A stretch of DNA of 64,000 nt, taken from Telmatactis stephensoni. Lineage: Eukaryota; Cnidaria; Anthozoa; Actiniaria; Isophelliidae. This document shows, in pieces, positions 46,892-58,760 of this stretch. The stretch is taken from assembly GCA_029948255.1 (NCBI GenBank), contig JALIZF010001918.1:372001-436000 (forward strand). Reading direction: 5' to 3'. Made by a program: the position numbers and the translations under genes. Every line of letters starts with the position of its first letter. Position 1 is the stretch's first letter. The notes beneath the pieces were generated by a model. The model was not told the DNA's origin. It made no database searches and was given only the letters and a program-made list of their open reading frames with translations.

Positions 46892-48724
46892 CACCAAGAA
46901 TAGTGTTGCTGCTCGCTTCGCTCCCAGCAATAAAAATATAACGAAACGCGAAAACATCCAGACAAGTGATATAGACGTTCAGACGCATATCAGTTAAACC
47001 ACTCTTTCAACACATTCATTCATCCCTTTGAACTGACAAATTCCCTCTGCTGTTTGTCCTTTTAATGACAAGATAAAATATATTCCAGAATAAAGTTCTA
47101 TCTTGGCAAATACAAACGAATAAGATTCTAGAATATGTAAAGATTGAAGCCAGTCGGAAGGTGTGTAGGAATAGAATGGAGGTTAGAGGCCAAACACACA
47201 ACGCCTTTCTCCCACCTTTTTATCATTTCGTATGAAGATCCATTTTGTTGTGCAAATGTTAACTCCCCTGTGAAAAATAGATGATGTTCAACTGACCGCG
47301 ATAATGAACCCTGCCACAGGGTAACTACACTGAATTGAAGCTGAGCTATAAATATTTATCTCTCTAGATCGTAACAAAAGAAACACCTTACATTACGGGC
47401 GGCCCAACAATTACTCTTAGAACAAAGAAACACGGGTGTTTGGGCAGTTGGAAAGTTTCGATTAACTCACGGAAATATCACTCGATGTGATACGGACATG
47501 ATAAGGTACTTGACGTAAAGTACAGGGTAATTAAGTGAGCGTTAAAGCTTCAGGATATACCGGTTTGTGCTATATAGGTTCCGGTGACAATACTGTGGCC
47601 TCTCAGTATGATTTACATTCTTAGTACAACAACTGCACAGCATGGAAGGGCCATGGCGGCGCAAAACACTCTTTAGGCCTTTCAGTATTTACAACACTCA
47701 TTAGAAATCTATTGATTTAGAAGCTAAAAATAAATACAGAAATCAAAAGTTCATTCAAGCTTGAAATAGAGTTAAGAGGCTCTTAAACTTCTTTGTTTCG
47801 CTTTAGGAATACATGATGGCCTTGTTGAAATATATTCATTACATGCTTTCTGGGCCGATATTCAAACACGTGGATCGCGCGCACCTAATTTTGGAAAATG
47901 GAATCTCTTAGAGGTTATGGCCCAGACATTTATCAAGACAACTTTATTCTAAAGTCTTTTATTTCTGGTTAAGCTTTCCTTTTAGGAAAACACCTAAATC
48001 TGCACTTGATGATAAGTGATCAAAGGAATATAAGAATTTCTTTATGAAAAAGCCGATCTTGATGATCATATTACCGCAACATTTGTTCCAATACAATAGT
48101 GTAATTGACTTCAAGTCAAAGAGAAATCAAACTTCAATATTTTACTCCAATCTTTAATACATAAGTCATATGGTAATTACTGCAATTATACGTATTTTTC
48201 AAGAATTTCACGCGAGTTTTTTCACCTAAAAAACGAAGAGGCGACTACGCAAACTCCCGGCCTTCAGAAGTTGCCGGCTTAAGGTATATCTCAACCAATC
48301 TTTTCTTTACTTTTTTTTCATATGAAAGTTATTAACGTTATTGGATGTATTTAGTCTAATGGGCGATTTGCAATAACCGACCTCACCGATTGGGTATGTT
48401 AGCTTTTCCTATTAAAAACCTCTTGTGGTTCATTTTGCTTTAAGGGCTTATTTTATGCTTACTGTATGAATCAATTATTCATTTACTAATTCACAGACAG
48501 TCAATATATTTGTATAGTTTTGCTAATCCGATCATCTACTTATACCTCATTGGGTCATTCAGGACAGATTGGTAGACCACAGTTCCCCTGAGTCGGACTT
48601 ACTCGATAACACGGATTCGAAGTTATGTTCTCTAAAAGCCGTCAACAAGGAGCGGAGGACGAAACTTACAATGCAGGATAGACCCACGCCTCACACTGAT
48701 CCTGGTGACTACTAAGACCCTGGG
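46892..48724. other. Intergenic, no gene seen
   Basis: No supported gene. A TATAAATATTTATC word lies near 47347. Nothing else could be bounded. Confidence 0.35.
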
Positions 48725-48985
48725 GTGGGTGGGTGGAACTCCCATATATTTTGATCGAGGATGATCGTCGGATATTTTTATTACTAGCCCTTAAGGTATC
48801 AAATTGGCGTGGCTGAAGCTGTTTTATACCCCTTCAAGGTAACAATTAAACATACCAAAATCTCAATCTGGTACCGAATTCCGTAAAAGTAACCTCCCTA
48901 AAAGGTACGACGTAAAAGTAACCTCCCTAAAAGGTACGACGATTATCTCCGTCTAAAATATATGGGAGTCCTCCCTGGACTTAGA
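48725..48985. repeat. Dispersed foldback, TATATGGGAG family copy 3
   Basis: The left end GGAACTCCCATATATTTTG and right end AAAATATATGGGAGTCC are inverted. Inside, CGTAAAAGTAACCTCCCTAA followed by AAGGTACGACG is tandemly duplicated (about 48893-48951). Right-end homologues lie at 2400-2640 and 5358-5545. Confidence 0.7.
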
Positions 48986-50672
48986 CTTCAAACAAACCTT
49001 TCCAAGCAAAGATAATATAATGCCCATTTATATTGCCTTCAATAGACAAAAAAAAACTTTTAAATACACAGGTTAGATGCATGAATTTTTTTCACATGCT
49101 CAAAAATCAACGACTGAAACATATATTGCCTGACAGGATGTCAAATGTATTTCAGTATATGGACCGTCTAGCAAACTCCAAATATATCAATTGAAAATGC
49201 AGACTACCATCTTAACAGTTCATATAATGCAGCACTATAAAGTCGTGTTTTGCACTAGAGGATTTTACTGAGATATTTCTAAGGTTAACATTATAAGACA
49301 ATGCTGATATGCCTTTACTATTGTTTGTTTTAATTTAGAAAAGCGATCAAATGTAAGAAATAAGTCATACACGTCCATACAGTTATGTACATATACTCAG
49401 TTCCAGATTAAAAATCACTCCCATTCTTTACCATTGACTGATGCCATGTTTACTTAAGTATTTTACTGAATTACACCTTAATTTCCCAAAAAACCTGCTA
49501 AAACTTTTCTATTCGAACCCTAATGCCTTTGAAAATCCTTTTAACCATTAACATGCCATAAACAATCATTGGTAAAATGTACAAGTCACCCCCAAGCCAG
49601 ATCAATTATCCCCTCTTCTCCTGTCTGCACTTCACTGGTGTGCGAAAGTTTACAAAACGCTATACAAAATGGTAACAATTTGAAAGTTCGATCATGCTGC
49701 AACGTTGTGGAATTGGGAATAGGGCACGTTAACTTTTGGCGGGAAATTGTCAAAGTTCTCTAATTCAGTTTCTTGAAAATGACCATGAGGAAACCAAATT
49801 TAGATATTAACTTAAATTGAGTTTCTTTTGTTACCGTCGTTATTGGGGTATAAAGATAATTTTTGACTGGCCTGAGTGATAGTTTTTTTAACAGATAACT
49901 TCGCTGTTAAAAACTGCAGTAATTCAGTTGCTCAGCAAACTCGATACTAACTGAAATGTGTTACCGATTAAATTCTCTTTATTAAATTCAACTTTTGTCC
50001 ATTACAGAGATAGCCATCGAGAAATTGTTTATTCTTTATTGACTTGAATGAAAAACCCCAATTGAATGTAATGAATGAATGAATAGTTTTATCATGGACC
50101 ATCTGAACTCACCTAATGGAAAAAACGTGAAGTCTATTAACAATGAAAGACAGTAATAAAACCCTAAGGACTCAAACGTGATACGGAAAGCAACCTTGGA
50201 AATAGCCTAATTGCAATTGAAAATATCAACAAGACGAAAGTATTTTTAAGTGTTCGGAGTAAGTTAATGTTTTGTAAAAGATAAATTGACTTGATAGCAT
50301 CATTTCATTTTATTTAATAAACCTGCGAGCACTTGTCTTTTTACACACCCACATATCATGAAAATAACTTCCTTTTCAGAACTGAATGTTGTGTGGTTTG
50401 GGCTTTGAATTAGGCAGAGAAACATCGATAATTGAATAAGCTAGGAGAAGCAATTAATGGAAATTTCCGCTCGTTGGCCAAGAAGACTCTCCCGTTTCCA
50501 CAACGGAATAAAATACAATTCAATCTTTCGATCACCTCACCAGTTTGTTCAGTATGAGGAAACGAAATAAGGGTTAATTCTCAATTTCATAAGAGCTGAA
50601 ATTTCCAGGCATTTCTCATCAGTTCAAGAAATCTTCGTAATAAGTGTCTGTTTTATAGACTAAGGTTCTGTT
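48986..50672. other. Intergenic, no gene seen
   Basis: AT-rich with no supported gene. A GAATGAATGAATAG microrepeat lies near 50072-50085. Confidence 0.35.
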
Positions 50673-50694
50673 TATATATATATATATATATATA
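50673..50694. repeat. (TA)11 microsatellite
   Basis: An uninterrupted TA dinucleotide tract, directly beside the start of a GAGGTGTCCGTTTTA-type repeat. Confidence 0.9.
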
Positions 50695-50875
50695 AAGGTT
50701 TATGTTGCTTGGGCCAAGGGACCGTCCTTATGTAGAGGTGTCCGTTTTAAAGAGGTTGTATAAATAACAAAACTATATGAACTCCAGATGTTTTCAGGAT
50801 CAAAAGAACTGACCGTAATAGAGAGGTGTTCGTTTTATTAAGTTGTTCATAAGGCTGGAGAGGTTTCATGTGTTC
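50695..50875. repeat. Dispersed GAGGTGTCCGTTTTA-type repeat, copy 1
   Basis: Contains AGAGGTGTCCGTTTTAAAGAGG and, about 80 bp later, GAGAGGTGTTCGTTTTATTAAG. A related segment in the opposite orientation lies at 58745-58920 (CGGACACCTCTCTAAAACGG). It may be a decayed minisatellite or element. Confidence 0.55.
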
Positions 50876-51164
50876 AGTCTAAAAAAACATCGAGCTAGTA
50901 GATTAGGTTTAAGGCCGTAATTCCGAAAGAACGACGTATCGCTCAGTGCTACTGCAAATGCAGGAGACGCATGCACATCAATAAATTCGAATTTAAAACA
51001 TGAAGTGGGTTTTTTTTTTCTTACTTAGATTCACTCTATGTGTACACTCTAACCAATAAAGACGTTGAAGACGCTCGGATTGAAGCAAATGCTGGAAAAC
51101 CGAGAGGAAAACTACCTAGTAAATTTCCAGACGGAAATAAAGCTCATATTTGCTCATCGTACTT

Positions 51165-51600
51165 TTTGGTGGATTTGTTTTCAGGAAGGGCTTACATTCG
51201 GTGGGGGACTTATTTTCAGAGGGAAATTTGAGTTGCAAAATGAGCAGGGCATTATTTTGGATGACACTGTGTCTCCAAATATCCAGAATTACGGTCATTA
51301 ACTCATCGTTTTAACCTTAAAACTCTCCGAACGTATCTATAAAAAGCTTTATTTGCTAAAACAATCTCTTAGCGTGATTAGAGAGCTACTCAAAACGAAT
51401 TCAAAGTCAATGGATGTCTCCAAAGAGCTTGATATCCACCACTTGGCTTAGTTTGCATTTGCAGGCTTCAATTCTTAAAATAAGCCCATGGGCTAATATT
51501 TGTGAGGACTTATTTTTGGATGGATTTTTGTGTTAAAAATTTTGGGGGTTTATTTTGGAGGGCTTATAATCGGGGGTATTTTTTGTAGTTTTGGAGTAGT
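51165..51600. repeat. Degenerate GGGCTTAT/GGGGACTTATTTT repeat
   Basis: Words such as GGGCTTACATTCGGTGGGGG, ACTTATTTTCAG, GGACTTATTTTTGGATGGAT and GGGCTTATAATCGGGGGTA recur, with AATAAGCCCATGGGC between. The short open frames at 51040-51301 run across this and are not supported as coding. Confidence 0.45.
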
Positions 51601-52195
51601 CCATATGCTTTCCTTAGAAAGCGAACTCAGTAAGCTGAGGTTGAAGGCTGTTGGTTTTTTTGCCTTCCCTCATTATGATAACTTTAATCGCGAGTAGCAC
51701 CCAGTAGCCTTACATTAGTCGAGGTCAGTGGTGACTGCGCTTCCAAAAGCTCAACTGACAATTGTTTCAGGTTGGTGTAGTTATGCAAGTTTCTGTGCAG
51801 AGAAACAGAAACACCTCGCCTTGAAGCACCTCGATCGAACTCACTGGAATATATTTGATATAAATATCATCTATTAAACGATTCCTATTCTATCGTGACT
51901 AAACACAAAAGGCGAAATGTACCACCCAATTAAAAAACGCTTATCGTAGCCGTTATCGTATTCAACCTCCTAATCATTTAAAACAAAATCACGATTACAA
52001 TCATGAACAGAGGAGAAATCTTTGGAATCTAATTAAAAGATGTCTGTGCAGTCGGAAGGTGCGTCCTGTCTCAAGATATCAGTATGACACGTTTGAATTG
52101 ATAACTTTACTCATTTGGGAAGGTTAAATAAGTGCAGCTTAAAGTTAAAGCGATTACTTGCAGCTGAAATAAAGAGAATCAGATACGAGGAAAAC

Positions 52196-52392
52196 TAACA
52201 ATATTCATACACTCCAAGGGACTTGGGTCAGGGGCATGGTCCAAGGACATGTTCCTGGAATACATCTCCTTCGTATGTAACAGCAATTTTATGAAAACAA
52301 GTTTGAGGGGAAAAAATATATTATGGAAAATACACACAGGGGAAATTCTCCCTGCAACAATTCCCCGCTCCATGTTCCTCCAACATGTCCCT
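52196..52392. repeat. Possible foldback repeat with AAGGGAC ends
   Basis: The left CAAGGGACTTGGG and GGACATGTTCCTGGA words and the right GGAACATGG-complement and ACATGTCCCTT words are partly mirrored. Similar words (GGAACATGTCCC) occur in the element at 59225-59440. Boundaries are approximate. Confidence 0.35.
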
Positions 52393-52999
52393 TAGTTTTC
52401 CAAAAGCAGAAAATATAAGAATGCTTAGAATCACGGGCTTTACTTAGGCCATTTCTCTAAACAACGTGTTGACATATAAAAGATGATACATCATGTATGT
52501 GGAATTAAACGTTTTATAATGCGTTTATATTATGCCTACAAGCTATTTTTATTGTTGTCAGGGGACTGGACGGTATCATTCCCTCCCTCCCAACCAACCA
52601 ACCCCGTCATCATGCCGTCACTTGAAACTCGGATTATAATAAATGGAAATCTCTTAAATCACTCGAACCCGCCTTGATTAAAACTTAGTCATATGAATGA
52701 CGTTCTTGAGAAAAAAATCAAGCAAGTGTTTTAAAATTTCAAAATTATTTGGTTCGAACAGAACTAAATTATTCAATACATGAACTGTGAACTAGACGAA
52801 CACTTGGCGCCCCTCATTGTCGATAACAAATATAGCTATATGATATAGTACCTTCAGTGGTTCTTATATGCGAAGAACTACAGGATTATGTTTACCGGGG
52901 CAGGATAACCAGGCGGTGCTGAAGAAATGGTACCACTTGTTGAGATTATGCCATTATACTGAGTCAAATACAACAATATTGTTACAAATTCCATAAACA

Positions 53000-53300
53000 A
53001 TGATCACGGCTCTGATAAACCGCATAAGCCTACGGTACAGTTATGGTTCTGTACGAAAACTTCTACTGATAAAAAGTGATCAAGGTCCCGATAAACGATA
53101 TAAGAGCCCGCAGGCAATACCGGAGATTTCGTAAGAAAGAAAATGGCCTATGCAAATACGGACATAAGGTACGGTTATGGTTGACGCCATCGAAAATTCC
53201 ACCGATAAAAAGTATTAATTGTCCCGAAAAACAGTATGAGGAACCTACGACTAACAAACGAGCACCTATACGGCACTGGCATACGGTTACGATGCGGAAA
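53000..53300. repeat. Degenerate internal repeats of GATAAA/ACGGTTATGG words
   Basis: Related blocks recur at about 53018, 53060-53115 and 53170-53250, each with an ACGGTTATGGTT-like word, a CACTGATAAAAAGT-like word and a CCCGATAAAC-like word. Probably an old tandem repeat. Short open frames here are not supported. Confidence 0.4.
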
Positions 53301-53379
53301 AAAAACCCCGCTATTTAAAGGGATTTTTTTTTTCAATGACGAGCAATGATGGCGAAAAGCGCCAAAAACTAGATCTTCG

Positions 53380-53640
53380 TGCGAGTTTTAATCCAAATTT
53401 TCGTTCTGGATTAACACTCGAATCCTTTTTCTACCGGTTAAAAACTGATGTACCAAGACAAAATACCTGTTTAAAACGGATTTTTGAATTGTACGAAGAC
53501 TTTTTCTTGACGTTGTGTTGAGATTAGCTGAATATAAAGAAAACATATAGCAAATGAGCAAATGAAGGCCTAAACCTCATTTTCGATCCAAATTTTCGCT
53601 TTGATTCAACTTTTACCGGCTAAAACTACTTACAAACAAC
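53380..53640. repeat. Direct repeat pair, ATCCAAATTTTCG
   Basis: ATCCAAATTTTCG followed by TTTTCTACCGGTTAAAA-like sequence (about 53391-53450) recurs as ATCCAAATTTTCG followed by TTTTACCGGCTAAAA (about 53587-53628). Confidence 0.55.
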
Positions 53641-53869
53641 TTAAACTTTCTGACAGAAATGATTTTAGTTTTGTACAACAGCTATTCTTCAACTCAGGAG
53701 TTTTTGTCATTCATTGCTCGAACTTGAAAAAAATCCCCTCTTAAAGTATTTTATATAACCTTGTTTGGGTGTGGTTTTACTCATAGCTACAATGTTCACT
53801 TAAGTTTGCACAACAATGTAAGTAAAAAACTTTGTTGGCAGAGTTGACAGTATTTGTGCAAGTCGAGGT

Positions 53870-54175
53870 TTTGGGTGTTGCAAGTTAATCAAACAGAATT
53901 AAGTTATTTTGGATAGTTACACTTATTTGGCACAATTGATAATGCGTGTGAGTCGATGGGATTTGCGTGAGCAGCTGTAAGTTGTAAAATAATCAAGCAG
54001 AATAAATCGAAATCTTTTCAAAAAGAACTATCAAAGTTATCTTTGACGGTAACACCTTGTTGGCATCCCCATTGATAATGGGAGTCGATGATTTGCGTGA
54101 GCTGTTGTAAGTTGTTCAAACGTTAATCAAACAGAAGTACTATAAAGTTAACGTTATCTTGGATAGTAAAACCAA
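53870..54175. repeat. Three degenerate direct repeats, about 90-130 bp apart
   Basis: TTGCAAGTTAATCAAACAGAA (53878), GCGTGAGCAGCTGTAAGTTG with AATCAAGCAGAA (53965) and GCGTGAGCTGTTGTAAGTTG with TTAATCAAACAGAA (54095) are related. TTGGATAGT follows the first and third copies. Confidence 0.6.
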
Positions 54176-54479
54176 ACGGCTGCCAATGTTTTATCTGTGG
54201 TTCCACCCTTGCCCCAAGGAATACAAACATAAACGTTGCATGCCTGCAAGGATTCTTTATCAAGATTACAACATCACGTTAAGAAAGAATGTTGAGAAAA
54301 AATATTCCCACAGCGATTATATCACAACACGGATCGAAATCAATGTGCACAAAAAGAAAAGTTTCGACCGCAGGCGGAGGCAGCTCAAAGACTTCCTTTT
54401 TGATAGCTAGTTCTACCACAAGGGTAGGGCGCCACGCCTATCCTGACTTTACATCAGCAATGCTGGTACTTTATTTTAG

Positions 54480-54630
54480 TTGAGTAGTCAAAAGCAAAGT
54501 CAAAAAAGTGTCTGGCGTAATGATATAAACACAGTGATTCGCTGCCAGGACTCGAATTAGCGACCTCTTGGTCACGAGTTCAACATTCCAACCCCAAGGC
54601 AACTGAGACTTCAACAAATCAGAGTACATA
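54480..54630 (-). repeat. tRNA-derived SINE remnant
   Basis: On the minus strand, GTTGCCTTGGGGTTGGAATG leads to GAACTCGTGACCAAGAGGTCGC, then a B-box-like AATTCGAGTCC (54558-54548) and CTGGCAGCG. This is the anticodon arm to T arm order of tRNA-derived SINEs. The A box is diverged. It immediately precedes the minisatellite array. Confidence 0.45.
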
Positions 54631-54713
54631 ATGTTTTCGAGTTTGACGTGTATGGGCCTTTATGTCTGAGACAATAGTAGGACGCGTTCCTTATCCCCGA
54701 AGCCAAGGATCAT

Positions 54714-56565
54714 AGTGACGCAAGCATAAGCAACATGCAGACTCAGTAATGACTGCTCATTATAGCGCTTGTCTTTTCACTGGTGACATAAGATATGCAC
54801 AAGCATAAACATAAACCCAAGCAACATACGCAGACCCAGTAATATATACTGTTCATTAGCAGCGCTTATCTTTTCACTAGTTACATAAGCATAAGCACAG
54901 CAACATACACAAACTCAGTGATTACTGCATGCTCATTAGCAGTTCTTGTCTTTTTACTATCGACATAAGCATATAGCGCTGCAAGCAACATATATACGGA
55001 CTCAGTAATGTACTGCTCATTAGCAATGCTTGTCTTTTCCCTAGGACATAAAAGCAGAAGCAACATACACAGACTCAGTAACTTAATGCTCATTAGCAGT
55101 GCTTGTCTTTTCACTAGCGACATAAGCATAAGCAACATACACTGACTCAGTAATGTACTGCTCATTAGCAATGCTTGTCTTTTCCCTAGGACATAAAAGC
55201 AGAAGCAGAAGCAACATACACAGACTCAAGTAGTAACTTATTACTCTTTAGCAGTGCCGTTGTCTTTTCACTAGTGACATAAGGATAAGCACAAACTATA
55301 CACAGACTCAGTAATGTACTGCTCACAGTTTTTTGTTAAATTTTTGTTTTTAATCGATGTAAAGCGCTATTGAGCTACAGGAAATAGCGCTCTATAAGTT
55401 GCATATTATTATTATTATTATTATTATTAGCATTGCTTGTCCTTTCACTAGTGACATAAGCATAAGCACAAGCAACATACACAGACTCAGTAATGTACTG
55501 CTCATTAGCAGTGCTTGTCATTTCACTAGTGACATAAGCACAAGCAACATACACAGACTCAGTAATGTACTGCTCATTAGCAATGCTTGTCTGTTCACTA
55601 GTGACATAAGCATAAGCACTAGCAACATACACAGACTCAGTAATGTACTGCTCATTAGCAGTGCTTGTCTATTCACTAGTGACATAAGCATAAGCACCAT
55701 ACACAGACTCATTAATGTACTGCTCATTAGCAGTGCTTGTCCTTTCACTAGTGACATAAGCATAAGCACCATACACAGACTCATTAATGTACTACTCATT
55801 AGCAGTGCTTGTCGTTTCACTAGTGACATAAGCATAAGCACCATACACAGACTCAGTAATGTACTGCTCATTAGCAGTGCTTGTCTTTTCACTAGCGACA
55901 TAAGCATAAACACCATACACAGACTCATTAATGTACTGCTCATTAGCAGTGCTTGTCTTTTCACTAGTGACATAAGCATAAACACCATACACAGACTCAT
56001 TAATGTACTGCTCATTAGCAGTGCTTGTCTTTTCACTAGTGACATAAGCATAAACACCATACACAGACTCATTAATGTACTGCTCATTAGCAGTGCTTGT
56101 CTTTTCACTAGTGACATAAGCATAAGTACAAGCAACATACACAGACTCATTAATGTACTGCTCATTAGCAGTGCTTGTCTGTTCACTAGTGACATAAGCA
56201 TAAGCACCATACGCAGACTCAGTAATGTACTGCTCATTAACAGTGCTTGTCTATTCACTAGTGACATAAGCATAAGCACAAGCAACATACACAGACTCAG
56301 TAATGTACTACTCATTAGCAGTGCTTGTCGTTTCACTAGTGACATAAGCATAAGCACAAGCAACATACGCAGACTCATTAATGTACTGGCCTCGATTGCA
56401 CGAAGGGTGGACAGCTCTATTAGAGAAACCCTAAATGCAAGCAACATACAGAGACCCAGAAATCGGTATTGTTCATTACCAATACTCTGTTTTTGTGCTA
56501 ATCACATAGGCATAAGCACATATATACAGATTCAGCAAAGTAGTTTTCATTCGTAGTGCGCGCTC
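54714..56565. repeat. Minisatellite array, 72/78 bp units derived from a foldback arm
   Basis: The array begins with diverged units (54714-55325). From 55446 to 56390 it is regular, with CACTAGTGACATAAGC starting at 55446, 55524, 55596, 55674, 55746, 55818, 55890, 55962, 56034, 56106, 56184, 56256 and 56334. Units are 78 bp (with GCATAAGCACAAGCAACATAC) or 72 bp (with GCATAAGCACCATAC, six bases shorter). A diverged tail follows to about 56565. The unit matches one half of the foldback element at 19580-19717. Because 72 and 78 are multiples of three, long frames stay open: 385 codons on plus (55399-56556), 309 on minus (55518-56447) and others. I regard these as artefacts. Confidence 0.95.
55326..55425 (+). 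mobile_element. SINE/LINE-tail insertion with (ATT)n in the minisatellite
   Basis: A 100 bp block interrupts one minisatellite unit between GTACTGCTCA and ATTAGC. It contains GTAAAGCGCTATTGAGC, then AAATAGCGCTCTATAA, then (ATT)n. That order (an AGCGCT hairpin followed by a TTA/ATT tail) is typical of 3' ends of many metazoan short retroposons. It postdates the local unit it splits. Confidence 0.65.
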
Positions 56566-57140
56566 AGGTGACCACAGTAAAAAAAGGTCGTTAGGTCGTT
56601 TTTGTAAAATTAAAAGACTGTTTTAGTAGTTTCAGGTTAGGATATTTGTTATATTTAACATTTCTTAACTTATAAACTCACCACTGTCCACTGATTCTCT
56701 GAAAGTAGAATAGATTCCCCATTGCTAAGGGACGATGTGACTTGATCTCTTTTGCCTTTGTTCTAGTTTCATTTCGTATTTTCGTTCCATCTGGAAAATA
56801 ATGCATAGTGCTAATTAGAACTAAAGAAGACGAAGCATAAATCCTAACATTACTTCTACTTCTACTGATGCATAATCATTAGAATAAAATCCATAATCAG
56901 AAAAGTGCACAAGACTTTTCTTTTCTGTTTATGTTAGTCTTATTAGCAAGCCGGAAACAGATCACGTGACAGATAACTACATTCTCTTAGTGCTATTTGT
57001 AATGGTACAAAGTAAAGCGACCATATTCCATCTAGGTAACTCAAGACTTGAGGACGACAGTGCGTACTTCACTCGAACCCCATCCTCTCCATGTCTGACC
57101 ACGAAGCACAACTCAAGATCGAAACAGTGCTGGTTTAAGT
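56566..57140. other. Intergenic, no gene seen
   Basis: No supported gene. A duplicated AGGTCGTT word lies near 56585-56600. An overlapping pair of short open frames near 56966-57201 extends into the SINE that follows. Confidence 0.35.
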
Positions 57141-57345
57141 GGAGGGAGGAAAACCGGAGTACCCGGCTGTAGAAACACCCTCGTGGTGGGGGCGAGACCA
57201 ACTAATGCAACTCGCATGCATATGTTCCAGATCAATCCCCGACCACAGCATTGAGAAGCGAGTAGTGAGCCCTACGACACCCTTGCGCACTACAGCAATG
57301 CAAAACTCAAAGGCAAAAGTAAATTCAGAATTGTGTACATTTCCC
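57141..57345 (-). repeat. tRNA-derived SINE, second copy of the intron family
   Basis: The plus-strand GGAGGGAGGAAAACCGGAGT, then ACCCGG, then AAACACCCTCG matches the body of the SINE at 10487-10647. The tRNA-like part (B-box-like GGGATTGATCTGG around 57240-57227 on minus) is degenerate. Several short open frames here are by-products. Confidence 0.6.
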
Positions 57346-57631
57346 ACATAAACCTATTTCAAAATAGTTGTTCTTGTTTTGTTGCATTTTGTATGTTGCA
57401 TATTGTATTCCAAGGCTGACATGCATCATGGATAACATGTAATCAGGCAAGAAGAGGCTGAAACAACACTGACTCTCAGTTTCCGTCTGAGGGCGAACTT
57501 CTGCAGACTTTTTCCAAACCATTCCTGTGTAATTTAGGTGTGAAAAATAACAGAAATTTCAAATCCACAATACATTTTTGTCTTGGAATGCAATATGGAA
57601 CATAACTACGGACAACCTTTTTGAAATAAGT

Positions 57632-57877
57632 ATACACCTATTTCAAAAAAGGCTGTCACCGCTAAGAGCGATAGGTAATAGGTCATTGCAAGACCGCAAA
57701 GCACTATTGATTTCTAATTGATTTACATATGAATAGCCAAATATTTGATGGAAGAGTGTAAAGAAAGATTTAGGATGGCTTAATTAAGAAATCAATAGTG
57801 CTTTGCGGTCTTGGAATGACCTATTACCTATCGCCTATCGCTCTTAGCGGTGACAACCTTTTTTGAAATAGGTGTAT
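57632..57877. repeat. Foldback element, about 85-90 bp arms
   Basis: Left arm 57632-57715 (ATACACCTATTTCAAAAAAGG, then GTCACCGCTAAGAGCGATAGG, then GACCGCAAAGCACTATTGAT) and right arm 57787-57877 are inverted copies at high identity with a 71 bp loop. A GACAACCTTTTTGAAATA word just outside at 57612 duplicates an arm end in inverted form. Confidence 0.85.
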
Positions 57878-58108
57878 ATATTGCGCACTAATCCTGCTTC
57901 AATACGACGTTCCCCTTATAGCATACCATGCTTCAAGAGTAGAAAAGTTACGATTGCGCGAAATATTTTAATTTCAGATTTAGTTCGACACATGACGACA
58001 ATTTATGCATTGCGCACAACACTGGCAAGAAGTAACTATGAAGTTTTTTCAGATTCCGCTATCCTTGGCCGCGCCATTTCTGACTTGAAATGACTTTATT
58101 ACCATATT

Positions 58109-58145
<37 letters not shown>

Positions 58146-58264
58146 GTCAGTCAATCAATCAATCAATCAGTCAGTCAATCAATCAATCAGTCAATCAATC
58201 AATCAATCAATCAATCAGTCAATCAAACAACCAATCAATCAACCAATCAACCAATCAATCAATC
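58109..58264. repeat. (AATC)n microsatellite
   Basis: About 155 bp of AATC/TCAA tetranucleotide repeats with occasional AGTC, AACC and AAAC variants. Confidence 0.95.
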
Positions 58265-58680
58265 GAACATTACACAAGATTTCCATACAAGTATATATTT
58301 TATAATCATAAAATATAAAATATAATGATTATATAATTATATCTTATTTATTTATCTAAAAAAACACTGATGAGATAAAATTTACTCAGAATAAACTAAT
58401 CGAACTCAGTAACGAAAAACTGACTAATAAATTGCCTTTAGTTCTTTCAAAACCATGCATGTTAATGAGCAATGTAGTCAAGTACATGTTAGCGGACAGA
58501 ATGGAAGCGATTTTAATAGCTTAGAAGTGAGATCTTTAGTTCATAACAGCAACCTTTAACAGGGACCGCGGAGACGGGGGGATAGGGAGGCTAAACCCCT
58601 CCACTTTCCGCGCTACCTAGTCAAATGTTCTGTTTAAAAACTTTTTTGATTGGCTAGTCTTCCTTATTTTCAAATGCTAG

Positions 58681-58760
58681 CCCCCCCCCCCCCCCAACTT
58701 GGTCACGTGGTTGTTTATTCTCTCACACACGCATTTCTAGACACAGTGAACTCCCCCCCC
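58681..58760. repeat. Poly-C tracts
   Basis: Runs of C at 58681-58695 and near 58752-58760, either side of a GGTCACGTGG word. Confidence 0.85.

Noticed and set aside
55399..56556. 385-codon plus-strand and 309-codon minus-strand frames
   Set aside because: Both lie in the 72/78 bp minisatellite and stay open only because unit length is a multiple of three. There are no domains and no gene structure.
54714..56565. CRISPR-like array
   Set aside because: Whole units are tandem with no unique spacers, in a eukaryotic context. It is a minisatellite.
58365..58425. CTGATGAG followed by CGAAA, considered as a hammerhead ribozyme
   Set aside because: No stem II can form between the two boxes and the spacing is wrong.
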